This document shows, one piece after another, positions 18,984 through 27,181 of a stretch of 64,000 nt of DNA. Positions within the stretch are counted from its first letter, which is position 1. Every line of letters begins with the position of its first letter. The DNA comes from Thauera aromatica K172. Its GTDB lineage: Bacteria; Pseudomonadota; Gammaproteobacteria; Burkholderiales; Rhodocyclaceae. The stretch spans positions 2,852,001 to 2,916,000 of the forward strand of contig NZ_CP028339.1 in assembly GCF_003030465.1 (NCBI RefSeq), in the 5' to 3' direction. Below the pieces are notes generated by a model. That model was not told the DNA's origin and searched no databases. It was given only the letters and a program-made list of their open reading frames with translations. The position numbers and the translations under genes are program-made.

Positions 18984-20371
18984 CAGGGTGTTGATTTAAT
19001 GCACTTTCCAGCATCTGCGCGGGCTCTACGGCTGATATAATTACGTCTGCATTTCTACAGCAATTATTCCCATGCGCGGCATCGACCACAAACAGAACGC
19101 CCTGTTCAGCTACGTCAATATCGAAGATCGAATTGCCCCCGATCATCCGTTGCGCCGGATCAAGACGCTGGCCGATATGGTTTTGCGCACGATGTCGCCG
19201 CATTTCGATGCGCTCTATGCCGAGGGCGGGCGCCCCTCGATTGCGCCGGAACGCTTGCTGCGCGCGTCGTTGTTGCAATGCCTGTTTTCGATTCGCTCGG
19301 AGCGCGCACTGGTCGAGCATATCGACTTCAACATGATGTTCCGTTGGTTCGTCGGCCTGACGCTGGACGAGGCGGTATGGGATCACTCGACGTTCAGCGC
19401 CAATCGCGAACGGCTGCTCAAAGAGAGCGTGATGCGCGAATTCTTCGGCGGCGTGGTGGCGATTGCCGAGTGGGCAGATCTGGTCTCGGACGAGCATTTC
19501 AGTGTCGACGGTTCGCTGCTGCGGGCGTGGGCCTCGCACAAGAGCCTGATGGCGCGCGACGGCTCGGACGAACCACCGGGGCCGGACCAGGGGCGCAACC
19601 CCGAGGTGGACTTCCGAGGGCAGAAACGCTCGAACAAGACGCACGTCTCGCGCACCGACCCGCAGGCCTTGCTGGCCAGCAAAGGCGGCGCAGGTGCCTA
19701 CCTGAGCTTCACGACTCATGCGCTGGCGGAGAACCGCAATGGGCTGATCGTCGATGTGCATACCACGCAGGCCACGGGCACCGCCGAGCGCGAGGCCGCG
19801 CTGGTGATGGTCAAGCGCACCGTGAAGCCGGCCGATGCGACGCGCGAACCGACGCTGGCCGCCGACCGGGGGTACGACACCGCCGAGTTCATCGCTGCGC
19901 TTGAGCCGCTGGGCGTGCTGGCGCACGTTGCCGCCAAAACCAAGGGTAGTGCCGTCCCCGTGGCGCTCAAGGCCACGGAGGGCTATGCGGTCAGCCTGCG
20001 TCGTCGAAAGATGATCGAAGAGGCGTTTGGCTGGGTGAAGGACATCGGCACGCTGCGCCGTCTGATGGCGCGCGGGCTGGAAACGATTCGCGCGCATGCG
20101 CTGCTCAATTTTGCCGCCTACAACCTGACGCGGCTGGGTAATTTGCTGGCGCCGTAATCCGATGGCGCAAGCGCGCCATTCGTATTGCGGCATTGGATTG
20201 TTGAATACGTTGGCTTTGCAGCGACGGGAGCGCTGCTGAATTGCGGTTGCACAATCGGCGGGAAAAGCGGCTGGAATCGTCATCAGGGCGGCTTGGAACG
20301 GATCTTTTTCGCGTCGATTTTTTCCGGGGCGACTGGAAACCGCAGGTGACGGTGAGATTTTCAACACCCTG
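18984..20371 (+). mobile_element. IS5-family element, copy 2, complete
   Basis: 1388 bp with perfect 10-bp ends CAGGGTGTTG / CAACACCCTG and a 4-bp CTAG duplication at 18980-18983 and 20372-20375. One intact transposase gene occupies most of the element. About 204 bp of non-coding DNA precede the right end. It splits the acetyltransferase gene, whose reading frame is restored exactly on excision. It is probably the autonomous source for copy 1 or a close relative of that source. Confidence 0.93.
19072..20157 (+). CDS. IS5-family transposase, full length
   Basis: A 361-aa DDE transposase. The N-terminal DUF772-like region (residues about 1-110, GGRPSIAPERLL, DHSTFSANRERLL) precedes the catalytic core, with aspartates in DGSLLRAW and AADRGYD and the glutamate in RRRKMIEEAFGWVK. 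The C-terminal helix RLMARGLETIRAHALLNFAA completes it. All expected residues are present and the frame is open, so it is likely active. TGATATAAT lies 31 bp upstream of the ATG. IS1182-type relatives are similar, but the 4-bp YTAR duplication favours IS5. Confidence 0.92.
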   Translation: MRGIDHKQNALFSYVNIEDRIAPDHPLRRIKTLADMVLRTMSPHFDALYAEGGRPSIAPERLLRASLLQCLFSIRSERALVEHIDFNMMFRWFVGLTLDEAVWDHSTFSANRERLLKESVMREFFGGVVAIAEWADLVSDEHFSVDGSLLRAWASHKSLMARDGSDEPPGPDQGRNPEVDFRGQKRSNKTHVSRTDPQALLASKGGAGAYLSFTTHALAENRNGLIVDVHTTQATGTAEREAALVMVKRTVKPADATREPTLAADRGYDTAEFIAALEPLGVLAHVAAKTKGSAVPVALKATEGYAVSLRRRKMIEEAFGWVKDIGTLRRLMARGLETIRAHALLNFAAYNLTRLGNLLAP

Positions 20372-20459
20372 CTAGGCGCCAACTGCACGATTGTTTGTGG
20401 CGTAACCATTGGCGAATATGCCTTCATTGGTGGTAAGCGTCCGCCGCACCCACGGCCTC

Positions 20460-22025
20460 TTACGCTTGCGCAGCCGCTTGCTTTCTGATCGGCAGCAGTT
20501 CGTCGATGCGGCTATTGGGCCAGGTCGGTAGCTTCTCGAGCGTATCGGCAAGCCAGGTCAGCGGTTCGAAGCCATTGGCGCGCGCCGTGGCGAGCAGGGA
20601 TTGAACCACGGCGGCACGCTTGCCGGCGGCTTCGGAGCCCGCAAACATCCAATTCTTCTTGCCCAGGGCGATCGGCCGGATGGCGTTCTCGATCGGGTTA
20701 TTGTCGATCGGCCAATCGCCGCGACTCGCATAGCGCGCGAGCGCCGGCCAGCGCTTCAAGCTGTAGTCGATGGCGCGGGCGAGCGCCGCACCGTCGGCCA
20801 CGGTCTTGCGGGTCTGCACCAGCCACAGGTACATCGCCTCCAGGCGCGGCTGCGCGTACTGCAGTCGCAGTTCGGCGCGCACCTTGACCGAAACGTCGCG
20901 GGCCTGCTCTTCGAGCGCGTACAACTCGCCGATGCGCGCGAGTGCCTCGGCCGCGACCGGGCTCTTGTTCGCCTGGTGAAGCTCGAAGTACTTGCGTCGT
21001 GCGTGCGCCAGACAGGCAAGCTCTCCGATGTCGCCACCGAACAGGGCCTTATAGCCCCCGTAGTCATCGACCATGAGCATGCCCTTCCAGCCTTTCAGGA
21101 AGGCCTGGGGGTATTGCCCGCCGCGACCGGGCTGGTAATCGAAGATGACGATGGGCGGGTCGGCATCGAGTGTGTTGCTGCGGTAGGCCCACAGATACGC
21201 CCGCTTGGTCTTGCCGCGCCCCGGATCAAGTTGTTCGACCGGGGTTTCGTCGGCATGCAACACGTTGCCTTCGCGCAGGCGCTCGATCAGGCGATCGCAC
21301 AGCGGCGCGAGCGCCACCCCGATCCGCCCGACCCACTCGGCCTGCGTCGAGCGCGGTAGCGGCACCTCGCTGCGCGCGGCGATCTGCTCGATCCGGTACA
21401 GGGGCAAATGATCGACGAACTTGCTCACCGTCACCCACGCCAGCAGCCGCGGCGCAGCCATCCCGCCGTCGATGATCGCCGCCGGCACGGGCGCGGCCGA
21501 CACCGTCTCGCAGCGCCGGCACGCGTACTGCGGGCGGATGTGGCGATGGACGAAGAATTTGGCCGGGATGATGTCGAGCTGCTCGGAGACGTCCTCGCCG
21601 ATCTTGACCAGATCCTGCCCGCACTGACCACAGGTGCACGATTCAGGTTCGTGGCGATGTTCGATGCGCTCGAGGTGTGCCGGCAGCGCAGGCCGTCCGG
21701 CACGCGGGCGCCTCGGGCTCGCCGGCGGCGCCTCGGGCGGAGTCTCGCGCAGCGCTTCGAGGCGGGCTTCGCAGGCGGCCAGATCGGCCGCGAGCGTCTC
21801 GTCGAACAGATCCTTCATATCCGCCGCCCGGGCCTCACTGCTGGCGCCGAAACGCAGGCGCTTGAGCACGGCGATCTCATGGACCAGCGCTTCGATCTTG
21901 ATCTTGCTCAGCTTGAGTTCGGCTTCGAGGCGGGTCACATCAGCCGCCTGCGCGACCCACCTCTGAACCTGCTGCACGAGCTCGGGCGGCAGGTCGAAAG
22001 CAGTCAGTTGCGCAGCGGAATCCAT
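20460..22025 (-). CDS. tnpC: IS66-family transposase TnpC
   Basis: A 521-aa DDE transposase of IS66. An N-terminal coiled-coil/leucine-zipper region ([20 protein letters not shown]) leads to a zinc-binding segment (CTCGQC ... CRRC). The catalytic core follows ([42 protein letters not shown]), and a C-terminal IS66_C domain ([16 protein letters not shown]) closes it. The start MDSAAQL at 22025 is preferred to an upstream ATG 13 codons earlier. The gene is intact, but with one terminus missing the element cannot move by itself. Confidence 0.92.
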   Translation of the reverse strand: MDSAAQLTAFDLPPELVQQVQRWVAQAADVTRLEAELKLSKIKIEALVHEIAVLKRLRFGASSEARAADMKDLFDETLAADLAACEARLEALRETPPEAPPASPRRPRAGRPALPAHLERIEHRHEPESCTCGQCGQDLVKIGEDVSEQLDIIPAKFFVHRHIRPQYACRRCETVSAAPVPAAIIDGGMAAPRLLAWVTVSKFVDHLPLYRIEQIAARSEVPLPRSTQAEWVGRIGVALAPLCDRLIERLREGNVLHADETPVEQLDPGRGKTKRAYLWAYRSNTLDADPPIVIFDYQPGRGGQYPQAFLKGWKGMLMVDDYGGYKALFGGDIGELACLAHARRKYFELHQANKSPVAAEALARIGELYALEEQARDVSVKVRAELRLQYAQPRLEAMYLWLVQTRKTVADGAALARAIDYSLKRWPALARYASRGDWPIDNNPIENAIRPIALGKKNWMFAGSEAAGKRAAVVQSLLATARANGFEPLTWLADTLEKLPTWPNSRIDELLPIRKQAAAQA

Positions 22026-22121
22026 GCCGGAATTATACCCGAATAACGCGCTACATCCCAGCATCTACAAGGGTTTCAGGCTCTTTTGCGCAGCGGATCG
22101 TGGATGGTTTCGGCGCACCGA

Positions 22122-22460
22122 TCACACCTGCCAGTGGGCCGGTGCCGCGGCGCTCAGGCGCTGCCACTCGACCCCCGCCACGAGCCACTGCCATTGCTCG
22201 GCCGACAGCGCAAACACCGCGTTGTCGGCACGGGGCCAGCTGAAGCTGCCCCGATGCAGGCGACGCTGACTCAACCACACCCCGGTGCCGTCCCACACCA
22301 GCACCTTCAGGCGCGTGCGCGCCCGGTTGATGAAGGCGTAGGCACTGCCGTCGCACGGGGCGCGCCCCAGGCTGTTCTGCAACCGTGCCGACAGGCCGTC
22401 GATGCCCAGACGCATGTCGATCGGCTCGACCGCCAGCCAGATCTGATCGGGCGAGATCAT
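22122..22460 (-). CDS. tnpB: IS66 accessory protein TnpB (Orf2)
   Basis: 112 aa with the family signature IWLAVEPIDMRLGIDGLSA, YAFINRARTRLKVLVWDGTG and W..QRRLHRG, the usual length of TnpB. The ATG at 22460 overlaps the TGA of the tnpA remnant (TGATG), the typical coupled arrangement. It lies 96 bp upstream of tnpC. Confidence 0.92.
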   Translation of the reverse strand: MISPDQIWLAVEPIDMRLGIDGLSARLQNSLGRAPCDGSAYAFINRARTRLKVLVWDGTGVWLSQRRLHRGSFSWPRADNAVFALSAEQWQWLVAGVEWQRLSAAAPAHWQV

Positions 22461-22525
22461 CACGGCGCCTGGTGCGCGAGCACTTCGGACAGCCACGACG
22501 CCGACGGCAGCGTAGCGAACTCCAC
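22460..22525 (-). pseudogene. IS66 tnpA, C-terminal remnant
   Basis: In the frame whose TGA overlaps tnpB, the minus strand reads EFATLPSASWLSEVLAHQAP before running into antisense aminotransferase sequence. A closing W-L-x-x-x-L helix is common at the end of IS66 TnpA. Everything upstream, including the helix-turn-helix and the terminal repeat, is gone. The assignment rests on position and the coupled stop more than on sequence. Confidence 0.5.
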
Positions 22526-23438
22526 CTTGTACGGCACCCGCTACGACGTCGAGCACGAGATCACGGTCACCGCCGGCGCCACCCAGGCGCTGTTCACCGC
22601 AGTCACCGCCTGCGTCCGCCCGGGCGACGAAGTGATCGTGTTCGAACCGGTGTACGACTCTTACGCGCCGGCGATCGAGCTAGCCGGCGGCACCGTCGTG
22701 CGCCTGCAACTCGCCGCCCCCGACTACCGCCCGGACTGGGCCGCCGTGGCCGCAGCGATCACTGCGCGCACGCGGATGATCATGATCAACACCCCGCACA
22801 ATCCGACCGCCACGGTGTGGACGGCGGACGATCTCGACCGCCTCGCCGCACTCGTGCGCGACACCGCCATCGTCGTCGTCGCCGACGAGGTCTACGAGCA
22901 CATCGTCTTCGACGGCGCCACCCACGCCAGCTGCGCCCGCCACCCGGAACTGGCCGCACGCAGCTTCGTGGTGTCGAGCTTCGGCAAGACCTACCACATC
23001 ACCGGCTGGAAGGTCGGCTACATCCTGGCGCCGCGCGAGCTGATGGCCGAATTCCGCAAGGTGCACCAGTTCAACGTGTTCACCGTGAACACCCCGGTCC
23101 AGCTCGCGCTCGCCGACTACATGAGCGAGCCTGCGCGCCACACCGGCCTGGCGGCGTTCTACCAGGCCAAGCGCGACTTCTTCCGCGACGCGCTCGCCGA
23201 CACGCGCTTCGAGCTGCTGCCTTCGCGCGGCACTTATTTCCAGCTCGCCCGCTTCGGTGCAATCTCCACCCTGCCCGACACCGCCTTCTGCGAATACCTG
23301 ACCCGCGACATCGGCGTCGCCGCGATTCCGCTGTCGGCCTTCTTCGCCGACGGCCGCGACGAGCGCGTGGTGCGCTTCTGCTTCGCCAAGACCGAAGCCA
23401 CGCTCGCCGCCGCCGGCGAACGCCTGCGCCGGGTCTGA
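22521..23438 (+). pseudogene. Class I/II PLP aminotransferase (methionine aminotransferase type), 5'-truncated
   Basis: About 305 codons from LYGTRYDVEHEITVTAGATQ to the stop, matching residues about 75-385 of YbdL/methionine-type aminotransferases. The PLP lysine lies in SSFGKTYHITGWKVGY, the phosphate/PLP site in NTPHNPTATVW and VADEVYEHIVFDG, and the closing motif in VVRFCFAK. The N-terminal 70-80 residues, including the usual SQGFPDF region, are lost at the IS66 junction. The frame stays open leftward only as antisense of tnpB. Being directly upstream of mtnA, it probably once supplied 2-keto-4-methylthiobutyrate transamination (inference). Confidence 0.85.
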
Positions 23439-23492
23439 ACGCCGCCGCCCGCGCCGCCCACCGGACCACCCACACCGCAAACCGCCCGCCCC

Positions 23493-24563
23493 ATGTTCGT
23501 ACAACCGATTCCCACCCTGCGTCGCGAGGCCGACACGCTCGTCATCCTCGACCAGACCCTGCTGCCGTTCCGCAGCGCAACCGTCGCCCTCGCCTCCCTC
23601 GAAGCCGCCGCCGACGCGATCCGCCACATGCAGGTGCGCGGCGCGCCGCTGATCGGCGCCACCGCGGCCTTCGGCGTCGCTCTCGCCCTCGCCCGCGGCC
23701 GCGCCGACGACGCCGTGCTCGAACACGCCCTCGCCGTGCTCGGTGCCACCCGCCCGACCGCGGTCAATCTGCACTGGGCACTGGCGCGCATGGCCGACGT
23801 GCTGCGCCCGCTGTCGGCGCCCGCCCGCTGCGCCGCGGCCTGGGCCGAAGCCGAGGCGATCCGCGCCGACGACGCCGCGACCTGTGACGCCATCGGCCGC
23901 CATGGCCTGGCGCTGATCGCGGCGATCGCCGCCCGCCGTCCCGGCCCGGTGCGCCTGATGACCCACTGCAACGCCGGCTGGCTCGCCACCTGCGGCGCCG
24001 GCACCGCGCTCGCCCCGGTCTACGCCGCCCAGGCCGCCGGCATCGCGGTCGAGGTCGTGGTCAGCGAAACCCGCCCGCGCAACCAGGGCCTGCTCACCGC
24101 CTGGGAGCTGCGCGCGGCCGGCGTGCCGCACACGCTGATCGCCGACAACGCCGCCGGCCTGCTGCTGATGCGCGGCGAAGTCGACCTCGTGATCACCGGC
24201 GCCGACCGTGTCGCCGCCAACGGCGACGCCGCGAACAAGGTCGGCACCTATCTCAAGGCGCTCGCCGCGCACGCCGCCGGCGTGCCCTTCTACATCGCTG
24301 CGCCGCATTCGACGCTCGACTTCGGCTGCCCGGACGGCCGTGCGATCCCGATCGAGGACCGCGGCGCCGACGAGGTCTGCCGCATCCGCGGCCTCGCCGC
24401 CGACGCCACAATCGCCGAGCTCAGCCTCGCCCCCCCCGCCACCCGCGCCGCCAACCCGGCCTTCGACGTGACCCCAGCCGCGCTGATCGCCGGCATCGTC
24501 ACCGAGCGCGGAATCGCCGCCCCCGGGCACCTCGCCGCGCTCTACCCGGAGCAGGCACGATGA
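23493..24563 (+). CDS. mtnA: S-methyl-5-thioribose-1-phosphate isomerase
   Basis: A 356-aa isomerase of the eIF2B-like family converting methylthioribose-1-phosphate to methylthioribulose-1-phosphate. Motifs are HMQVRGAPLIGATAAFG near the N-terminus, the catalytic cysteine in MTHCNAG, and the catalytic aspartate in VITGADRVAANGD. Length and motifs are complete. It overlaps the next gene by ATGA, so the pair is coupled. Transcription may now depend on whatever reads across the truncated aminotransferase; no own promoter was recognised in the 54-bp gap. Confidence 0.95.
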   Translation: MFVQPIPTLRREADTLVILDQTLLPFRSATVALASLEAAADAIRHMQVRGAPLIGATAAFGVALALARGRADDAVLEHALAVLGATRPTAVNLHWALARMADVLRPLSAPARCAAAWAEAEAIRADDAATCDAIGRHGLALIAAIAARRPGPVRLMTHCNAGWLATCGAGTALAPVYAAQAAGIAVEVVVSETRPRNQGLLTAWELRAAGVPHTLIADNAAGLLLMRGEVDLVITGADRVAANGDAANKVGTYLKALAAHAAGVPFYIAAPHSTLDFGCPDGRAIPIEDRGADEVCRIRGLAADATIAELSLAPPATRAANPAFDVTPAALIAGIVTERGIAAPGHLAALYPEQAR

Positions 24564-25282
24564 AGGCGGCGGCAATGAAAGCGGCCGATCTCCCGGCGCT
24601 GCGCGACGCCCTCCTCGACACGATGCGGGCGATGGGCGAAGCCCATCTCAACGTCGGCACCGCCGGCAACGCCAGCGTGCGCCTGGACGAGCCCCGTCCC
24701 GATGAGGGCGGCCACGGCCGCGCGCCGCGCATGCTGATCACCCCCAGCGGACTGCCGGTGCCGCGCTGCACCGCCGACGACATGGTGATCGTCGACGCCA
24801 ACGGCAGCTCCCTCGGCGCCCTCGCTCCATCCTCCGAGTGGCTGCTGCACCGCGACCTCTACGCCGCCTTTCCCGCCGCCGGCGCGATCCTCCACGCTCA
24901 CGCCCCATTCGCCACCGCGCTCGCCTGCCAGCGCCTCGACATCCCGCCCTTCCACTACATGATCGCGCGCTTCGGCGGGCCGACCATCCGCTGCGCGCGC
25001 TACGCCACCTTCGGCACCCAGGCCTTGTCGGACGCCGCGGTGGCCGCGCTGCACGAGCGCAACGCCTGCCTGCTGGCCAACCACGGCATGGTCGTGTTCG
25101 GCCGCGACCTCAGCCATGCGCTCGCGCTCGCGATCGAATTCGAAACCCTGTGCGAGCAGTACTGGCGCACCCTCCAGCTCGGCAACCCGGTGCTGCTGTC
25201 GGCGGCGGAAATGGCAGAGGTGATCGAGCGCTTTCGCTGGTACGGCAAGCCGCGCGGGGCAGGTACGGATTCGGATCATTGA
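24560..25282 (+). CDS. Class II aldolase (probable methylthioribulose-1-phosphate aldolase)
   Basis: A 240-aa zinc-dependent aldolase of the FucA/AraD fold. The catalytic glutamate lies in SSEWLLH, the metal ligands in HAHAPF and the C-terminal ANHGM histidine. GNASVR and LITPSGL form the phosphate pocket. This pattern is aldolase-like rather than MtnB dehydratase-like, which lacks SSEW. Coupled to mtnA, it fits the DHAP shunt (Ald2-type cleavage of methylthioribulose-1-phosphate to DHAP and a methylthio-aldehyde). A dehydratase role cannot be ruled out from sequence alone. Confidence 0.8.
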   Translation: MKAAAMKAADLPALRDALLDTMRAMGEAHLNVGTAGNASVRLDEPRPDEGGHGRAPRMLITPSGLPVPRCTADDMVIVDANGSSLGALAPSSEWLLHRDLYAAFPAAGAILHAHAPFATALACQRLDIPPFHYMIARFGGPTIRCARYATFGTQALSDAAVAALHERNACLLANHGMVVFGRDLSHALALAIEFETLCEQYWRTLQLGNPVLLSAAEMAEVIERFRWYGKPRGAGTDSDH

Positions 25283-25434
25283 TGCTTGGCCGGGCTACGT
25301 GCCCTCGATCACCCGCGCCACATCAAATCGATCCCCACCGTTGGCGGGCGGGCTTGGTAAAAATGGGCAGCCCGAGTTCGACAGTTACGCTTGCAAGTGT
25401 TTGTTTTTGCTAGAGCGCACTTTCAAAAATGCCA

Positions 25435-26091
25435 CTACAACAGCGCCAGCTGCTCCGGCACCGCTGGTTTTCCTATCCTTAAGGCATGAAGCACCTCGTT
25501 CTGCTCCGTGCTGATCGTCGACACCCCCGCCACCGGCTCGCCGCCGTTCAGGCGCACGCGGTGATGCTGAATGCGCTGCAGTTGCTCGAGCGCCCGCTCG
25601 GGCGTGTAACCCGCGTCGGCGGCCTTGAGGCGGCTACGCATCACCCGATGCAGGATCAGCGCCATGAAGCAGATCGACGCATGGGCGCGAATCCGCTCGG
25701 GCAGACGGTGATACACCGGGCCGATCTCGATCTCGGACTTGAGCACCTTGAAGCCGCGCTCGATGTCGACGAGCGACTTGTAGCGCTGAATCACGTTCTG
25801 GGCGGACAAGCCCTCGGCGTTGGTGACCAGGAGCAGCTTGCCGTCCATCATTTCTGCGAGACGCTTGGCCTTGTCGTCGATGGGGTAGCTGAACAGCTCC
25901 TCAGCCAGATCCACCTTGATGATGCGCGACAGGTGCGCCTCGCTGACCGCGTGGTAAAAGCGCGCCTTGGCGCCGCTGTCCGAGAGTTTGCGGCCCCGGT
26001 GCTTCACGCCTTCGTCCCGCTCGGTGAGCTTGCCCGTCCATTGGTCCGCCTGGCGGGTCAGCGCGTCGATAGACGAGTGACAAGCAGCCGC
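25435..26091 (-). pseudogene. IS1634/IS4-type transposase, N-terminally truncated
   Basis: About 215 codons match the C-terminal half of IS1634-family DDE transposases: GVKHRGRKLSDSGAKARFYH, LVTNAEGLSAQNVIQRYKSL, DIERGFKVLKSEIEIGPVYH, RIRAHASICFMALILHRVM. The catalytic glutamate is in DIERGF; the two aspartates lie in the missing N-terminal half. The break is near 26090, where an unrelated 170-bp stretch starts before higB. No terminal repeat was identified, so the remnant is probably immobile. Confidence 0.8.
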
Positions 26092-26255
26092 CGACACACT
26101 CAGCATTGATTACGGTGCCAAAAACTGCTGGCGGAATACGGAACTGAACCCACGTCCGTGTATGAGGTTCGTTAGGAAAGCACGGTTCTTGAGGACGCCC
26201 GCCTCTATCAAATGGCCGTTTTGCATCCTGAAAAACCGGTTGAACCAGCCCAAAA

Positions 26256-26284
26256 TTGCGGCAGTCCCAAAATGGGACTACACT
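26256..26284 (+). promoter_or_regulatory. higBA promoter with operator palindrome
   Basis: TTGCGG (26256-26261), 17 bp and TACACT (26279-26284) form a sigma70 promoter. AGTCCCAAAATGGGACT (26263-26279), a perfect 7+3+7 palindrome, fills the spacer and touches the -10, ideal for repression by HigA. The expected transcription start is at about 26291, one base from the higB ATG (26292), so the message may have no leader. Confidence 0.75.
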
Positions 26285-26291
26285 GTAACCA

Positions 26292-26594
26292 ATGCGAGTC
26301 ATTGCCGTGTCCACCCTTCGAGCATTTTGGGAACTGCACCCTGATGCCGAGCAGCCACTGAAGGCTTGGTACGAGGAAGCGACGCTCGCATCCTGGACCC
26401 AGCCCGCCGACATCAAAGCGCAGTACCGCAGCGCCAGCGTGCTGAAGAACCGTCGTGTGGTCTTCAACATCAAAGGCAATGACTATCGACTGATCGTAGC
26501 CATTGCTTACAAGTTACAGATCGTCTACGTGAAGTTCGTCGGCACCCACAAGGAGTACGACGCTGTCGACGCAGAAACCGTTGAAATGGCCTGA
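26292..26594 (+). CDS. higB: HigB-family mRNA interferase toxin
   Basis: A 100-aa RelE/HigB-superfamily toxin predicted to cleave mRNA on the ribosome. It matches HigB_toxin: a basic helix then VLKNRRVVFNIKGNDYRLIV, IVYVKFVGTHKEYDAVDAE. The His and Asp/Glu at the end of the fold are preserved. There is no Shine-Dalgarno site upstream and the promoter lies immediately before the ATG. It precedes its antitoxin by 18 bp, the toxin-first order typical of hig loci. Confidence 0.92.
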   Translation: MRVIAVSTLRAFWELHPDAEQPLKAWYEEATLASWTQPADIKAQYRSASVLKNRRVVFNIKGNDYRLIVAIAYKLQIVYVKFVGTHKEYDAVDAETVEMA

Positions 26595-26612
26595 CCGGCC
26601 ACGGAGGAAAAC

Positions 26613-26984
26613 ATGGACATCCGCCCTATCCACACCGAAGCAGACTACAAGGCCACGCTCAAAGAGATTTCGGCCTTGATGGAGTCCGACCCTGATCTGG
26701 GCACGCCGGAGGGTGATCGCCTGGACATCCTAGCCACACTGGTGCAGGCCTACGAGGCCAGGCACGTTCCCATTACTGCGCCGGATCCGGTGGAAGCCAT
26801 CAAATTCCGGATGGATCAGAGCGGGCTGTCCGTCAAAGATCTTGAGCCCATCATTGGCAAGAGCAACCGCGTCTACGAAGTCCTGAGCCGCAAGCGCCCG
26901 CTCACGCTGGCCATGATCCGCAGATTGCACAAGAGTCTGGGCATCCCGGCCGATGTGCTGATTGCGGAGACGGCTACAGGGTGA
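26613..26984 (+). CDS. higA: HigA antitoxin with HTH domain
   Basis: A 123-aa antitoxin. The N-terminal part (IRPIHTEADYKATLKEISAL) resembles HigA proteins that pair with HigB. The C-terminal XRE-type helix-turn-helix (EAIKFRMDQSGLSVKDLEPI, SNRVYEVLSRKRPLTLAMI) should bind the palindrome upstream of higB. GGAGG precedes the ATG. Immediately after its stop (26984) the sequence enters a broken CRISPR repeat at 26993. Confidence 0.93.
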   Translation: MDIRPIHTEADYKATLKEISALMESDPDLGTPEGDRLDILATLVQAYEARHVPITAPDPVEAIKFRMDQSGLSVKDLEPIIGKSNRVYEVLSRKRPLTLAMIRRLHKSLGIPADVLIAETATG

Positions 26985-26992
26985 TCGTCGAA

Positions 26993-27072
26993 CCACGCAC
27001 GTGGGGAACGCCACTCCTGCATTTGCAGACCGTCCAGCTCACGCGGTTCATCCCCACGCACGTGGGGAACGC
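26993..27072 (-). CRISPR. Type I-E CRISPR relic: one full and one partial repeat
   Basis: A 29-nt repeat at 27044-27072 has the I-E form CGGTTCATCCCC ... GGGGAACGC with a CCCCACG-CA-CGTGGGG stem. Its last 19 nt are repeated exactly at 26993-27011. Between them lies a spacer of exactly 32 nt, the I-E size. The first 10 nt of the left repeat are replaced by sequence next to higA. Repeat polarity implies transcription on the minus strand with the leader on the right. No third repeat is found in either direction and no cas gene is in the window. Confidence 0.8.
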
Positions 27073-27181
27073 TCTTGGTGGTGGTCTCGGTGTCACTGAC
27101 CGCCACAACAGAGCCACCGATGATCGGCGTATAGAAGCCACTTGAACCAAGGCTATTTTCTGTAGTTCCCCGAGTAATGTC

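Larger units (their letters stand above)
18653..20432 (+). pseudogene. WbpD-like hexapeptide N-acetyltransferase, interrupted by IS5 and truncated by IS66
   Basis: The 5' segment (18653-18983) and the 3' segment (20376-20432) rejoin after removal of IS5 copy 2 and one CTAG, giving about 129 codons. They encode a left-handed beta-helix acyltransferase: [59 protein letters not shown], then [20 protein letters not shown]. The family is the UDP-GlcNAc3NA N-acetyltransferase (WbpD/WlbB), about 190 aa. At 20433 the IS66 end begins and the last third is lost. It followed the WbpB-like gene as in wbp/wlb operons. Confidence 0.85.
20433..22525 (-). mobile_element. IS66-family element lacking its tnpA end
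   Basis: The left boundary is the IS66-type terminus GTAAGCGTCCG at 20433, directly after the acetyltransferase remnant. tnpC and tnpB are complete, and only about 21 codons of tnpA remain. The opposite terminal repeat (CGCTTAC) is absent, and at about 22521-22526 the sequence becomes a 5'-truncated aminotransferase. No 8-bp target duplicate can therefore be found. The simplest reading is an IS66 insertion followed by a deletion from its tnpA side. Confidence 0.85.

Noticed and set aside
18910-20427. 505-aa minus-strand open frame across IS5 copy 2
   Set aside because: Antisense to the transposase, the same shadow as in copy 1, with no family similarity.
22086-22520. Apparent N-terminal extension of the aminotransferase
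   Set aside because: This part is antisense to IS66 tnpB; it does not encode the missing aminotransferase N-terminus.
26107-26255. Possible group II intron domain V or structured RNA before higB
   Set aside because: The GTCCGTG ... GCACGG segment hints at a stem, but the bulge and tetraloop of domain V do not fit and there is no reverse transcriptase.
27073-27181. Second spacer followed by a third CRISPR repeat
   Set aside because: No repeat occurs 32 nt beyond the full repeat; the stretch is better read as leader or flank.
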